From: JBBREP01 sp038202885
GTDB lineage: Bacteria; Actinomycetota; Acidimicrobiia; IMCC26256; PALSA-610
NCBI GenBank assembly: GCA_038202885.1
Contig: JBBREP010000071.1
Coordinates: 1 to 18,327, forward strand
Length of the DNA: 18,327 nucleotides
Direction of reading: 5' to 3'
Below the pieces are notes generated by a model. It searched no databases, was not told the DNA's origin, and saw only the letters and a program-made list of their open reading frames with translations. Shown piece by piece: positions 1 through 7,460 of the stretch. Positions within the stretch are counted from its first letter, which is position 1. Every line of letters begins with the position of its first letter. The position numbers and the translations under genes are program-made.

Positions 1-34
1 CCGCTGATACGGCCCAGCCCGGGAGCGCACCGAC

Positions 35-1138
35 GTGAAGTTCGCCTTGTTCTACGAGATCCCCGTCGCCCGGCCCTGGAACGAACGCAGCGAAATCGAG
101 GCCTACCAGCACACGCTCGAGCAGGCCCAGGCCGCCGACAAACTGGGCTGGCACGCGTTTTGGAGCGTGGAGCACCACTTCCTCGAGGAGTACTCGCACT
201 GCTCGAACCCTGAGGTGCTCTACGGCGCCATCGCCGCGACCACCAAGAACCTGCGCATCGGATACGGCGTGCGTCTGATGCCGGCGCCCTACAACCATCC
301 TGTGCGCACCGCGGAGTCGGTCGCGGTGCTCGACCTGATCTCGGGCGGCCGAGTCGACGTCGGCACGGGCCGAAGTGCCACGCGAGCCGAGCTCGAAGGC
401 TTCGGCGTCGAACCGTCCCAGACTCGTGCGATGTGGCGTGAGGCGATCAGCAATGTCGTCGGCTGCTGGACGAACGACGAGCACGAGTTCTCGGGGCCGA
501 CGTGGTCGATGCCGCGTCGACGGGTGCTGCCCAAGCCGATCCAGAAGCCGCACCCAGCGATGTGGGGTGCGACGACATCCGACGAGGGCCACGGTGAAGT
601 TGGCTCGCTCGGGCTCGGGCTCTGCTCGTTCGCAGTCGGGGTACCGCCCGAAGAGATCGGGCGCAAGATCGCGATCTACCGCGACGCGATCGCGAAGTGC
701 GAACAGCCGATCACCGCGTTCAAGAACGAGCACGCCGCCACGTTCACGATGGTCAACATCGCCCCGACCGCCGACGAAGCACGCGAGGTCGCGCGCACGA
801 GTTTCGAGTGGTATCCGAAGACGGGTGCGCGCCAGATCGCCGCGGTCGCTCGCTGGATGGAGGAGCGCAAGCAGGAACTCGGCAACTACGGCTACGCGGC
901 CGACATGCGCGCGCACGACGACGACGGCTCTCTCGATTTGTTGACGCTCGAGATCCTGCTCGACATGAACGCATGCGTGTGCGGCACGCCCGACGAAGCC
1001 GTCGAAATGTGCCGCCGCTACGAAGCCGCGGGCGTCGACCTGTTGTTGTGCCTCGTGAACCCCTACGACATCGCACACGACAAGGTGATGCAGACCATCG
1101 AGCTGATGGGCAAGCACGTCATCCCAAAGTTCAACTGA
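35..1138 (+). CDS. LLM-class flavin-dependent oxidoreductase
   Basis: The 367-residue product is a bacterial luciferase-like (LLM) TIM barrel, a family that uses FMN or F420 to oxidise small organic substrates. Visible family features are the N-terminal strand MKFALFYEIP, the VEHHF segment (residues 45-49), and LDLISGGRVDVGTGRS (99-114), which is typical of the FMNH2/F420 site. The length matches the family, and the C-terminus carries the usual EEAxxxCRRY-like helix followed by a substrate-lid region. The start is the GTG at 35, with a weak purine stretch (GGGAG) ten bases upstream; no in-frame start closer to the barrel is better. The gene stands alone on its strand and converges on the acyl-CoA dehydrogenase across 111 bp. 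The substrate and the cofactor (FMN or F420) cannot be told from sequence alone. Confidence 0.9.
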   Translation: MKFALFYEIPVARPWNERSEIEAYQHTLEQAQAADKLGWHAFWSVEHHFLEEYSHCSNPEVLYGAIAATTKNLRIGYGVRLMPAPYNHPVRTAESVAVLDLISGGRVDVGTGRSATRAELEGFGVEPSQTRAMWREAISNVVGCWTNDEHEFSGPTWSMPRRRVLPKPIQKPHPAMWGATTSDEGHGEVGSLGLGLCSFAVGVPPEEIGRKIAIYRDAIAKCEQPITAFKNEHAATFTMVNIAPTADEAREVARTSFEWYPKTGARQIAAVARWMEERKQELGNYGYAADMRAHDDDGSLDLLTLEILLDMNACVCGTPDEAVEMCRRYEAAGVDLLLCLVNPYDIAHDKVMQTIELMGKHVIPKFN

Positions 1139-1249
1139 GACGTCTGGTTCCTGTGCGGTGACCGGAACAGCCCGGGAGCGAGGAACGAGCGAAATGGGTG
1201 CGCAGGGAACTCGCCGCGCCGACGCAGGAGGCGCAAAGGTGTAGCGCAA

Positions 1250-2557
1250 TTACATCGGGTTATTCGCGTGTTCGTGCTGGATGATCTCGGCGAACTGCTC
1301 ACGCGCGGCGGCGACGCGTTCGGGGAGGTGCTGGGTGGGGAAGAGCCCCGGCGCCGGCTGGTAGGACTTCAGCACCTGGCGGGCAACCGTGATCTTGTGC
1401 ACCTCGGTCGGACCGTCGGCAATGCCCATCACGGGGGCCATCGTCCACATGCCGATGAGCGGCATCTCGTTCGACACGCCCAGCGATCCGTGCACGTGCA
1501 TCGCACGGAACACGATGTCCTTCAGCACCTTCGCAGTCGCCACCTTCACCGCGGCGATCTCCTTGCGAGCCTTGTGCCCGCCCACCTGGTCGATCGTCCA
1601 CGCCGCGTGCAACACCATGAGCCGGAATTGGTGCAGTTCGATCCACGAGTCGGCGACGTACTCCTGTACGAGTTGCTTCGACGCGAGCGGCGAACCCTGC
1701 GTGGAGCGGCTCAGCGCGCGTTCACACAGCATGTCGATGGCCTTCTGACACATACCGACGGTGCGCATCGCGTGATGGATACGCCCGCCGCCGAGGCGGG
1801 TTTGCGCGATCACGAACGCCTGGCCCGGACCGCCGAGCACGTTGTCGGCGGGCACGCGCACGTTGTCGTAGTGCACGTAGGCATGTGAACCTTCGCCGAT
1901 CGGCTCGCTCGCCAGCCCGACATTGCGGATGATGTTCACGCCGGGTGTGTCGGTCGGCACGAGGAACATCGACGCGCCTTGGTAGATCGGCACATCGGGG
2001 TCGGTGACGGCCATCACGATCGCGAACGCTGCATACTTGAGGTTCGAGCTGAACCACTTCTCGCCGTTGATCACCCACTCGTCGCCGTCGAGTTCGGCGC
2101 GGCACGTGAATACGCCGGGATCCGAACCGCCCTGCGGTTCGGTCATCGAGAAACAGCTCACGATCTTGCCGTCGAGCAATGGTTGCAGATATTTCGCCTT
2201 CTGCTCCTCGGTGCCGTAATGGGCGAGGATCTCGGCGTTGCCGGAGTCGGGGGCCTGGCAGCCGAACGTCATCGGAGCGAACGTGGAGCGGCCGAGGATC
2301 TCGTTGATGAGCGCGAGCTTCGTCTGGCCGTAGCCGAGGCCGCCGAGGTCGGCGCCGAGGTGGCACGCCCACAAACCCTGCGCGCGCACTTGGTCTTGCA
2401 GCGCGGGTAATACCTCGGTGTGGACCGGGTGGGCCTTGTCGTAGACGATCTCGTGAGGGAAGGCCAGGTCGAGCGGCTCCACCTCGGTCGCCACAAACTC
2501 CTTGATCCAGTCGAGCTTGTCCTGGAACTCCGGCTCGGTCGAGAAATCCCATGCCAT
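1250..2557 (-). CDS. Acyl-CoA dehydrogenase (ACAD10/11-like)
   Basis: This 435-residue flavoprotein belongs to the acyl-CoA dehydrogenase superfamily, whose members oxidise or rearrange acyl-CoA thioesters in the cytoplasm. The FAD-contact motif CFSMTEPQGGSDP is at residues 135-147, followed by WVINGEKWFSS (161-171). The middle beta-domain and four-helix C-terminal bundle follow, with the late motif MGIADGPTEVHK (377-388). The ADGPxEVH form is typical of the ACAD10/ACAD11/LvaC branch rather than of straight-chain fatty acyl-CoA dehydrogenases. The start is ATG, with an AGGAG ribosome site at 2572-2568 that lies across the end of the upstream nitroreductase gene, so the two are probably co-transcribed with a 7-bp gap. 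A divergent APH-like phosphotransferase lies just beyond the nitroreductase, which supports a 4-hydroxyacyl-CoA role. The function is inferred from family and context. Confidence 0.92.
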   Translation of the reverse strand: MAWDFSTEPEFQDKLDWIKEFVATEVEPLDLAFPHEIVYDKAHPVHTEVLPALQDQVRAQGLWACHLGADLGGLGYGQTKLALINEILGRSTFAPMTFGCQAPDSGNAEILAHYGTEEQKAKYLQPLLDGKIVSCFSMTEPQGGSDPGVFTCRAELDGDEWVINGEKWFSSNLKYAAFAIVMAVTDPDVPIYQGASMFLVPTDTPGVNIIRNVGLASEPIGEGSHAYVHYDNVRVPADNVLGGPGQAFVIAQTRLGGGRIHHAMRTVGMCQKAIDMLCERALSRSTQGSPLASKQLVQEYVADSWIELHQFRLMVLHAAWTIDQVGGHKARKEIAAVKVATAKVLKDIVFRAMHVHGSLGVSNEMPLIGMWTMAPVMGIADGPTEVHKITVARQVLKSYQPAPGLFPTQHLPERVAAAREQFAEIIQHEHANNPM

Positions 2558-2564
2558 GGTTGCG

Positions 2565-3392
2565 CTACTCCTGCGTTGCGTCGGGCGTCGTGGGCGTGGT
2601 GTGTGTGGGCGTCGTGGGCGTGGTGGGCGTGGCGTTGTCGTGGGCGGTGTCGATCGTCGTCGCGGCGCGAGACGTCAGGGGTGGCCCAGCTGTGGTGTGA
2701 CGGGTGCCGGGCGGATCGACCGCCCACGACGGCACCTGGCCCCATCCATCTTCGTACACGAGCTGCGACATCGGTTGGCGTCGCACCGGGCCGTGGTTGC
2801 CCGCCGGCTTGCCGAGGGTGATCGTTGCCGCGATCAAGACCTTCTCGGGGATCCCCAGCAGCGCGCGGAGTTCGTCTTCGACCATGTAGTGCCAGCTCGT
2901 GAGCACCCCGCCGTAGCCGAGCGCCCGCGCCGCGAGCAGCAGGTTCTGGCACGCCGGATACACCGAGGCCCCTTCGGTCGGGAACGGCTGTCGATACCGT
3001 TCGAGGCAGCCGAGCACGAGCACCGGCACGCGTTCGTAGCCGTCCACGTAGGCCTGCATCGACGCGGCCATACGTGCTTTGGGTGAATCGGGGGCGGTGC
3101 CTGAACCACGGTCGTAGCCGTCACTCGTGCGCTTGGCGTTCCACGCGGCGCGCGCCGCGTCACCGATGAGTCGTTTCGCGGTTCGTGCGATGGGCGTGTC
3201 GCGCAGCACGACGAATCGGAAGGGCTGACGGTTCGAGCCGCTCGGCGCGCGCGTGGCCGCGAACAGGATGTCGCGCAACACATCGTCGGGCACTGGGTCG
3301 TCGGTGTAACGACGGATGGCGCGCGTCGTCGTGAGCCCTTCGAGCAACCCGACGGTGTCGGCGGGCAGCGGTGGCGTCGCTTCGTCGCGCAT
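2565..3392 (-). CDS. Nitroreductase family protein with Thr/Pro tail
   Basis: This is a 275-residue FMN-dependent nitroreductase-fold protein, a family of NAD(P)H oxidoreductases acting on nitro compounds, quinones or enones. FMN-binding signatures are TTRAIRRYTDDPV (22-34), RAPSGSNRQPF (48-58), YGGVLTS (160-166) and LGKPAG (193-198). I chose the ATG at 3392 because the preceding in-frame residues, which continue far upstream, show no family similarity and run over the divergent gene. An alternative ATG lies about 14 codons upstream. The last 35 residues are a low-complexity tail rich in Thr and Pro, encoded by an 18-bp direct repeat; the normal fold ends near residue 235. The gene is first in a probable operon with the acyl-CoA dehydrogenase. 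The physiological substrate is unknown. Confidence 0.88.
   Translation of the reverse strand: MRDEATPPLPADTVGLLEGLTTTRAIRRYTDDPVPDDVLRDILFAATRAPSGSNRQPFRFVVLRDTPIARTAKRLIGDAARAAWNAKRTSDGYDRGSGTAPDSPKARMAASMQAYVDGYERVPVLVLGCLERYRQPFPTEGASVYPACQNLLLAARALGYGGVLTSWHYMVEDELRALLGIPEKVLIAATITLGKPAGNHGPVRRQPMSQLVYEDGWGQVPSWAVDPPGTRHTTAGPPLTSRAATTIDTAHDNATPTTPTTPTHTTPTTPDATQE
2568..2572 (-). promoter_or_regulatory. Ribosome binding site of the acyl-CoA dehydrogenase gene
   Basis: AGGAG on the minus strand, ten bases before the ATG at 2557. It overlaps the last sense codons of the nitroreductase gene (GCA-ACG-CAG-GAG-TAG), which ties translation of the two genes together and fixes the dehydrogenase start. 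Confidence 0.7.
2583..2624. repeat. 18-bp direct repeat, 24-bp period, in the nitroreductase 3' end
   Basis: GGGCGTCGTGGGCGTGGT occurs at 2583-2600 and again at 2607-2624, separated by GTGTGT, with further partial units to about 2638. It encodes the Thr/Pro-rich tail of the nitroreductase on the minus strand. The period is a multiple of three, so the reading frame survives changes in copy number. Confidence 0.85.
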
Positions 3393-3455
3393 TGTGTGGG
3401 CATCATCGCAGCGTGCCCGGGTGCATGTCATCTTGGGCGCCCAGCCCCGTCGCTG

Positions 3456-3482
3456 TGACGTCGCTTTGACGTCGCTTTGACG
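3456..3482. repeat. Tandem 11-bp repeat in a divergent promoter region
   Basis: TGACGTCGCTT is present twice back to back (3456-3466, 3467-3477) followed by a half unit TGACG. It sits in the 120-bp gap between the divergent nitroreductase and phosphotransferase genes. The unit contains the palindrome GACGTC and its period is about one helical turn, so it could bind a regulator in a direct-repeat mode. It could also be chance slippage; no regulator gene is nearby. Confidence 0.5.
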
Positions 3483-3512
3483 CGCGGTGCGGTGGCTCGG
3501 CAGGCTCGCCCG

Positions 3513-4583
3513 ATGGCGAACGGCTCGGCGCTTCCTGACTTCGACGGCCTCCTCTCGTGGCCCCAGCTCCAGGAGTGGATCGCCACGCAGGCGACGATCC
3601 CCGGGTCGGGGCCGGTTGTTGGGGTGGAGCAGCTCACGGGTGGATCGCAGAACAACATTTTCCGTATGCGGCGTACCGATGGCGAGTTCGTGCTGCGTCG
3701 CCCACCGCGCCACCTGCGCAAGAACAGCAACGACACCATGCTGCGAGAGGCGCGTGTGCTCGGCGCGTTGGCGCAGAGCGACGTGCCGCACCCGCGCTTC
3801 TACGCGGTGTGCGATGACCTCGATGTGATCGGTACGTGCTTTTACGTGATGCAGCCGATCGACGGGTTCACGCCGATGGGACCGCTGCCTGGTCGATGGG
3901 CGAGCGATGTTGAGTGGACGCGGCGCGTCGGGTTCGAGATGGTCGAGGGCGCGGCGAAACTCGGCGCGGTCGATCACGAGGCTGTCGGGTTGGCCGACTT
4001 CGGCAAGCCCGACCAGTGGGCACAACGTCAGGTGCGCCGTTGGCGTTCACAGCTCGACGGTTACGCGCAGCTCGACGGCTACGAGGGTGCCGAGATCGAC
4101 GGCGTGGATCGCGTCGGCGATTGGCTTGAGGCGAATCAGCCGTCCGACATCCGTATCGGGATCATTCACGGCGATTATCAAATGGCGAACGTGATAATGA
4201 CGCACGACGAGCCCAGGCTGGCGGCGATCGTCGACTGGGAGCTCTCGACGCTCGGCGATCCGCTGCTCGATCTCGCCTGGCTGCTCACCGCGTGGACCGA
4301 GCCCGGCGACCCGCCCGGCAAGGGCGCACAGTTCGAGCCGTTCGGCATGGATGCGATGCCGAGCCGGGCCGAGTTGACCGAGCACTACGCCGCGGTGAGC
4401 GGGCGTGACACAACTTCGATGCCGTGGTTTTTCACGCTCGGTTGTTACAAGCTCGGCATCCTGCTCGAGGGTACGCACGCTCGGGCGTGTGCCGGCCAAG
4501 CCCCCAAAGACATCGGCGACGCCCTGCACACCTACGCCCTCTGGCTCTTCGCCAAAGCCAACCAGCACCTCAACATGCGCTAG
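3513..4583 (+). CDS. APH-like phosphotransferase family protein
   Basis: The 356-residue protein has the aminoglycoside-phosphotransferase/choline-kinase fold. A Gly-rich loop TGGSQNNIF is at 42-50, a FVLRRPP strand at 59-65 where classical kinases place the ATP lysine, the catalytic loop IIHGDYQMANVI at 217-228 (Asp221, Asn226), and the metal-binding IVDWE at 239-243 (Asp241). The NSNDTMLREARVL segment (71-83) is typical of the acyl-CoA-associated branch (LvaA, N-terminal domain of ACAD10/11), which phosphorylates 4-hydroxyacyl-CoA, rather than of antibiotic-resistance enzymes. I prefer the ATG at 3513; an in-frame TTG at 3477 would add 12 residues inside the repeat region. The gene is divergent from the nitroreductase and acyl-CoA dehydrogenase genes, which fits a shared pathway. 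Confidence 0.88.
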   Translation: MANGSALPDFDGLLSWPQLQEWIATQATIPGSGPVVGVEQLTGGSQNNIFRMRRTDGEFVLRRPPRHLRKNSNDTMLREARVLGALAQSDVPHPRFYAVCDDLDVIGTCFYVMQPIDGFTPMGPLPGRWASDVEWTRRVGFEMVEGAAKLGAVDHEAVGLADFGKPDQWAQRQVRRWRSQLDGYAQLDGYEGAEIDGVDRVGDWLEANQPSDIRIGIIHGDYQMANVIMTHDEPRLAAIVDWELSTLGDPLLDLAWLLTAWTEPGDPPGKGAQFEPFGMDAMPSRAELTEHYAAVSGRDTTSMPWFFTLGCYKLGILLEGTHARACAGQAPKDIGDALHTYALWLFAKANQHLNMR

Positions 4584-4603
4584 CCCGTGCGGGGCGCAGT
4601 CCG

Positions 4604-4652
4604 ACCGTTTGCCGATCTACCCGTCGCCCGTGCCGCTGGAGCGGCAAACGGT
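4604..4652. terminator. Inverted repeat between convergent genes
   Basis: A perfect 11-bp inverted repeat has ACCGTTTGCCG at 4604-4614 and CGGCAAACGGT at 4642-4652, with a 27-base GC-rich loop. It fills the 74-bp gap between the convergent phosphotransferase and SnoaL-like genes. There is no T-tract, so it is not a classical intrinsic terminator, but the position suits a bidirectional 3'-end structure. Confidence 0.5.
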
Positions 4653-4657
4653 GGGGG

Positions 4658-5143
4658 TTAGCTGGGGCGGGACCAGTCTCGGTTGGGGTGTTTCGGCGGC
4701 ATGTTGAAGCCCTCGCCGGGCATCCATCCCGACGCCCGGAGGTCTTCGTTCACGTGGACCATGTTGAGCAGGTCTTCGTCGTAGCTGAACTTGCCGTCGC
4801 CCGCGTAGATGAGCGTCGACAGTCCCGACTGCTGATACGGCGTGCCGTCGTCGCGCGTGCCGGGCGAGATCTGGATCCACTTCACGAACACCACGTTGCC
4901 GGTAATCGCCGTCTCGGTAATCGGGAACCGCCAGTCTTCGAGGCCGCTCATGCTCTCGGCGAAGAACGCGCGGAGGTGCTCGACGCCCTGCACCCGACCC
5001 CACGCCGGATCGATGTAGACGGCGTCATCGGTGAAGAACTGAGCCAGGTCGGGCCAGTCGGCGTTGCCAGCTTCAATGGCCTCGCGCACACCGATATAAC
5101 GGGCGAGGGTGGCTTCGATCTCGGCTTTCGGAAAGTCGGTCAT
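4658..5143 (-). CDS. SnoaL/NTF2-like family protein
   Basis: A 161-residue single-domain protein of the NTF2-like (SnoaL) fold, a small alpha+beta cone used by isomerases, hydratases, dehydratases and binding proteins. The pattern is an N-terminal helix, then WPDLAQFFTDDAVYIDP (30-46), then GVEHLRAFFAESM (53-65), followed by the long strands WRFPITETAITGNVVFVKWIQ and SGLSTLIYAGDGKF. The ATG at 5143 overlaps the stop of the upstream toroid-like gene in an ATGA arrangement, so translation is probably coupled and the start is well supported; the open frame upstream has no similarity to this fold. No specific active site can be assigned. Pairing with a possible carbohydrate-active toroid protein suggests a role on its product or substrate, which is inference. 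Confidence 0.85.
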   Translation of the reverse strand: MTDFPKAEIEATLARYIGVREAIEAGNADWPDLAQFFTDDAVYIDPAWGRVQGVEHLRAFFAESMSGLEDWRFPITETAITGNVVFVKWIQISPGTRDDGTPYQQSGLSTLIYAGDGKFSYDEDLLNMVHVNEDLRASGWMPGEGFNMPPKHPNRDWSRPS

Positions 5144-6636
5144 GCGGGGGAGTTGAGCACAACGAGGTGGAGCGTCGCCACCAGCTCCGGATTGCCCGCT
5201 GGCACGGTCAGGGTGACGAGATGGGTAGCGCCGTTGACGCCGTCGCCATTGGCTACTTCGATCTCGATCGCGACGTCGCCGTCGCCGTCGACGCGCACCT
5301 CGACACCCGCGGTCGCAAATCCGGTTGGCGTTGTCGTGCACTCCCTCGCGACGAGCGCGATCGTCGCGTACTCGCGACCATCGCTGGTCGTCGCGCCCGA
5401 GGTGCGCAATGACACGACACGATCGGAGACGGTCGCGCCCACAATGTGGGGCGCGTGCAGCCACAGCACGCCGATGTCGGCTGGCGCGGTCTCGAGCCAG
5501 TGCGCGGTGAGCAACATCGGCTGGATCCAACCGCCCCAATCGATCACGCTCGACTCGCACCCGATGATGAGATCATGGTGCAGGATCGAGGTCGTCTGGC
5601 GGTGCCCCGGCAATGTCAGTGCGAGACGGCGCGGCGCCTCGAACGTGGTGAAGTCGCTTCGGTCGACGGTACGCGGCGCGCCTGCGAGGCGCGCCAGCAC
5701 TGGCCCGGCCATGAGGTCGTGACAATGATCGACGTCGGTGGTCGCGAATGTGGGCAGCGGCGCAACGTCGCGCCCGAACGTCGCCCAGATCCACAGCGCG
5801 AGCAGCGTGACGCTGCGTGTGGCATCGGGGTGATACGAGCGGGTGTACGGCCCGCACCAGTTGCGAAGTCCCGGGTGGTAATAGGCGGCGCTGAGATCCC
5901 AGAGCCGATCGGTCAGACGCCGCCCGTGTTCGGCGAACAACGGCGACGGCGGGAGTTGCTCCCAAAGCGCGAGCGCGAGCAGGTCGACGCCGTAGTACGT
6001 GGGCGAGTTGAACTCGTCGAAGGCGTCGTGGCGATCGTGGGCGGCCACGACCGCCAGCGCGAGCACCTCGCCGCGCGCCACCAGCGAATCGTCGCTGCAC
6101 CGCGAGCCCCACCACGCGTCCAACCAAGATCGCATGAGCGCGGGGTTCGCATAGCTCGGCGGGATGCGACCGTCGGGCTCGCCCCACACCGCGAGCTCGA
6201 TGGCGTGTTCGATCCGCGCCGCTCGCTCAGCGCCGATCCGGTCGGCGAAGTCTTCGAGCATCAGTGCGAACGTGGTGCCGAGAAACTGGCGCCAATTGGG
6301 GTCGTAGTCGACCCACATCGTCGGCTCGGCCGGCGGATGCGCGGCTTCGGCCACGATCGCGAACGTGCCATGGAACGCGGTGCCCGGCTCGTCGTATTGC
6401 ACGCCGAGCAGCGCGTCGATCGCTGCGAGCGCCTCGGCGCGCTCGGCGGCATCATCCGAGCCAAGCATGCCGTAGGCGAGCCACGCCGACTGCGGCACGA
6501 GGTGCACGCTGCGCTCGGGAAGGTGTTCGTCGAGGCTCGCGGGCGGGTTCCACACCAAATGCCGCTCGTGATCCCACCAGCGCAACGACCACTCGAGCGT
6601 CGTCGTGCGCAGGTCGAGCGCGGCGGGCGTGAGCAC
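5140..6636 (-). CDS. Uncharacterised protein, probable (alpha/alpha) toroid fold
   Basis: The 498-residue protein has no signal peptide and is therefore probably cytoplasmic. It has an aromatic, helix-rich N-terminal two thirds with EFNSPTYYGVDLLAL (208-222) and CGPYTRSYHPD (261-271). I recall these from uncharacterised bacterial and fungal proteins of the (alpha/alpha)6-toroid type, the fold used by many glycoside hydrolases and polysaccharide lyases. The last 150 residues are beta-rich, as in the sandwich domain of such lyases. The exact family is not certain; DUF2264-like is only a possibility. The start is the GTG at 6636. It lies six bases after a TANNNT element (TAGGGT), so the mRNA may be leaderless. 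The stop overlaps the start of the SnoaL-like gene (ATGA). It is divergent from the DUF6807 gene with a 29-bp gap. Confidence 0.75.
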   Translation of the reverse strand: MLTPAALDLRTTTLEWSLRWWDHERHLVWNPPASLDEHLPERSVHLVPQSAWLAYGMLGSDDAAERAEALAAIDALLGVQYDEPGTAFHGTFAIVAEAAHPPAEPTMWVDYDPNWRQFLGTTFALMLEDFADRIGAERAARIEHAIELAVWGEPDGRIPPSYANPALMRSWLDAWWGSRCSDDSLVARGEVLALAVVAAHDRHDAFDEFNSPTYYGVDLLALALWEQLPPSPLFAEHGRRLTDRLWDLSAAYYHPGLRNWCGPYTRSYHPDATRSVTLLALWIWATFGRDVAPLPTFATTDVDHCHDLMAGPVLARLAGAPRTVDRSDFTTFEAPRRLALTLPGHRQTTSILHHDLIIGCESSVIDWGGWIQPMLLTAHWLETAPADIGVLWLHAPHIVGATVSDRVVSLRTSGATTSDGREYATIALVARECTTTPTGFATAGVEVRVDGDGDVAIEIEVANGDGVNGATHLVTLTVPAGNPELVATLHLVVLNSPA

Positions 6637-6665
6637 CGGTCGACCCTACGCGTAGCTTCGGGCCT
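6637..6665. promoter_or_regulatory. Compact divergent promoter with TACGCGTA palindrome
   Basis: The 29 bp between two divergent GTG starts hold the palindrome TACGCGTA (6647-6654). Reading right, TAGCTT (6653-6658) fits the actinobacterial -10 pattern TANNNT and lies seven bases before the GTG at 6666. Reading left, TAGGGT (6648-6643) lies six bases before the GTG at 6636. Neither gene has a visible Shine-Dalgarno sequence. This geometry predicts two leaderless transcripts whose -10 elements share the palindrome. No convincing -35 is seen on either side; it would lie inside the opposing gene. Confidence 0.45.
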
Positions 6666-7460
6666 GTGACGATGCCGTTCGACTGCGTGTGGGATGCGCC
6701 GCGCCCATTCGTGCATCCGTTGCGCACCCCCAGCGGCGCCGTGCTCACGATCGACGCGCCGGCCGATCATCCGTGGCATCACGCGTTGTGGTTCACGATC
6801 AAGTTCGTGAACGGCGAGAACTTCTGGGAGGAATACGGCGAGTTCGGGTTGTTGCGCACGACCGCCGTCGACGGCGATCCCGCAGCGTCGGTGACGGCAT
6901 CGATCGAGTGGCGTCGTCCGCACGGAGGCGAGGTGGTGCTGCACGAGCAGCGCGCGCTCGCAACGGTCGCGCTTGACGACGATGCGTACGTCATCAACTG
7001 GTCGGAGCGGCTCACGCCCGCGGTCGATGTGGTGCTGGATCGCACACCGTTCACCACGTGGGGCGGTTACGGCGGTCTGACCTTGCGCGGCGCGCCCGAC
7101 TTCACCGACACCGTGCTCACCACACCATCGGGAACGCACGAGCGGCTGCTCGGTGAGCCCGCGCCGTGGTGCGCGCTCGACGGTGTGGCTGCGCGCGACG
7201 ATGGGTCGCGGGCCGACGCTGGGATCCTCATTGTCGACCACGCGGCCAACGTGCGCGCGCCGACGCCGTGGTATGCGTCGACGCGCGCCGCCACCTATGG
7301 CGACGGTTGGGCGAACTTCGTCAACGCAGCGTTCCTCTGGGACGCGCCGCTGTCGCTCGCGGTCGACGAAGTGCTGGCGTTGCACTATTCGGTGATCGTG
7401 CACGACGGCCGCTGGAGCCCGCGGCAATGTGCCGACGCAGCCCGCTCGGTGATCGCATGA
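6666..7460 (+). CDS. DUF6807 family (PmoA-like) protein
   Basis: The 264-residue protein matches the DUF6807 family, often labelled 'PmoA family protein' although it is unrelated in function to the methane monooxygenase subunit. The signature is DHPWHHALWF (34-43) followed by VNGENFWEE (48-56), with a late YGDGWANFVNAAFLWDAPLSL segment; all are beta-rich, as in a galactose-mutarotase-like or jelly-roll sandwich. Related proteins usually occur in carbohydrate-utilisation loci, but their reaction is not established to my knowledge. The start is GTG 6666 (possible leaderless mRNA), with ATG 6672 as the alternative. The stop overlaps the ATG of the fusion-protein gene (ATGA), so the two are very likely translationally coupled. 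No signal peptide or membrane segment is seen. Confidence 0.82.
   Translation: MTMPFDCVWDAPRPFVHPLRTPSGAVLTIDAPADHPWHHALWFTIKFVNGENFWEEYGEFGLLRTTAVDGDPAASVTASIEWRRPHGGEVVLHEQRALATVALDDDAYVINWSERLTPAVDVVLDRTPFTTWGGYGGLTLRGAPDFTDTVLTTPSGTHERLLGEPAPWCALDGVAARDDGSRADAGILIVDHAANVRAPTPWYASTRAATYGDGWANFVNAAFLWDAPLSLAVDEVLALHYSVIVHDGRWSPRQCADAARSVIA

Noticed and set aside
3456..3482. Possible CRISPR-like array from the tandem TGACGTCGCTT units
   Set aside because: Units are 11 bp and directly adjacent without spacers. No CRISPR array or cas gene is visible anywhere in the window.
3393..4025. N-terminal extension of the nitroreductase frame over the phosphotransferase gene
   Set aside because: The nitroreductase motifs begin about 20 residues after the ATG at 3392, and the extension is Arg-rich shadow sequence.
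3513..4583. Aminoglycoside-resistance gene
   Set aside because: The APH fold is shared, but the NSNDTMLREARVL segment and the acyl-CoA dehydrogenase neighbour indicate the acyl-CoA-associated branch.
5446..6669. Long open frame on the plus strand across the toroid-like gene
   Set aside because: Low-complexity Arg/Val-rich translation typical of an antisense shadow; it would destroy the ATGA-coupled arrangement on the other strand.
6666..7460. Methane monooxygenase subunit, suggested by the 'PmoA family' label
   Set aside because: True PmoA is an integral membrane protein. This product is soluble, has no membrane segment and carries DUF6807 motifs.
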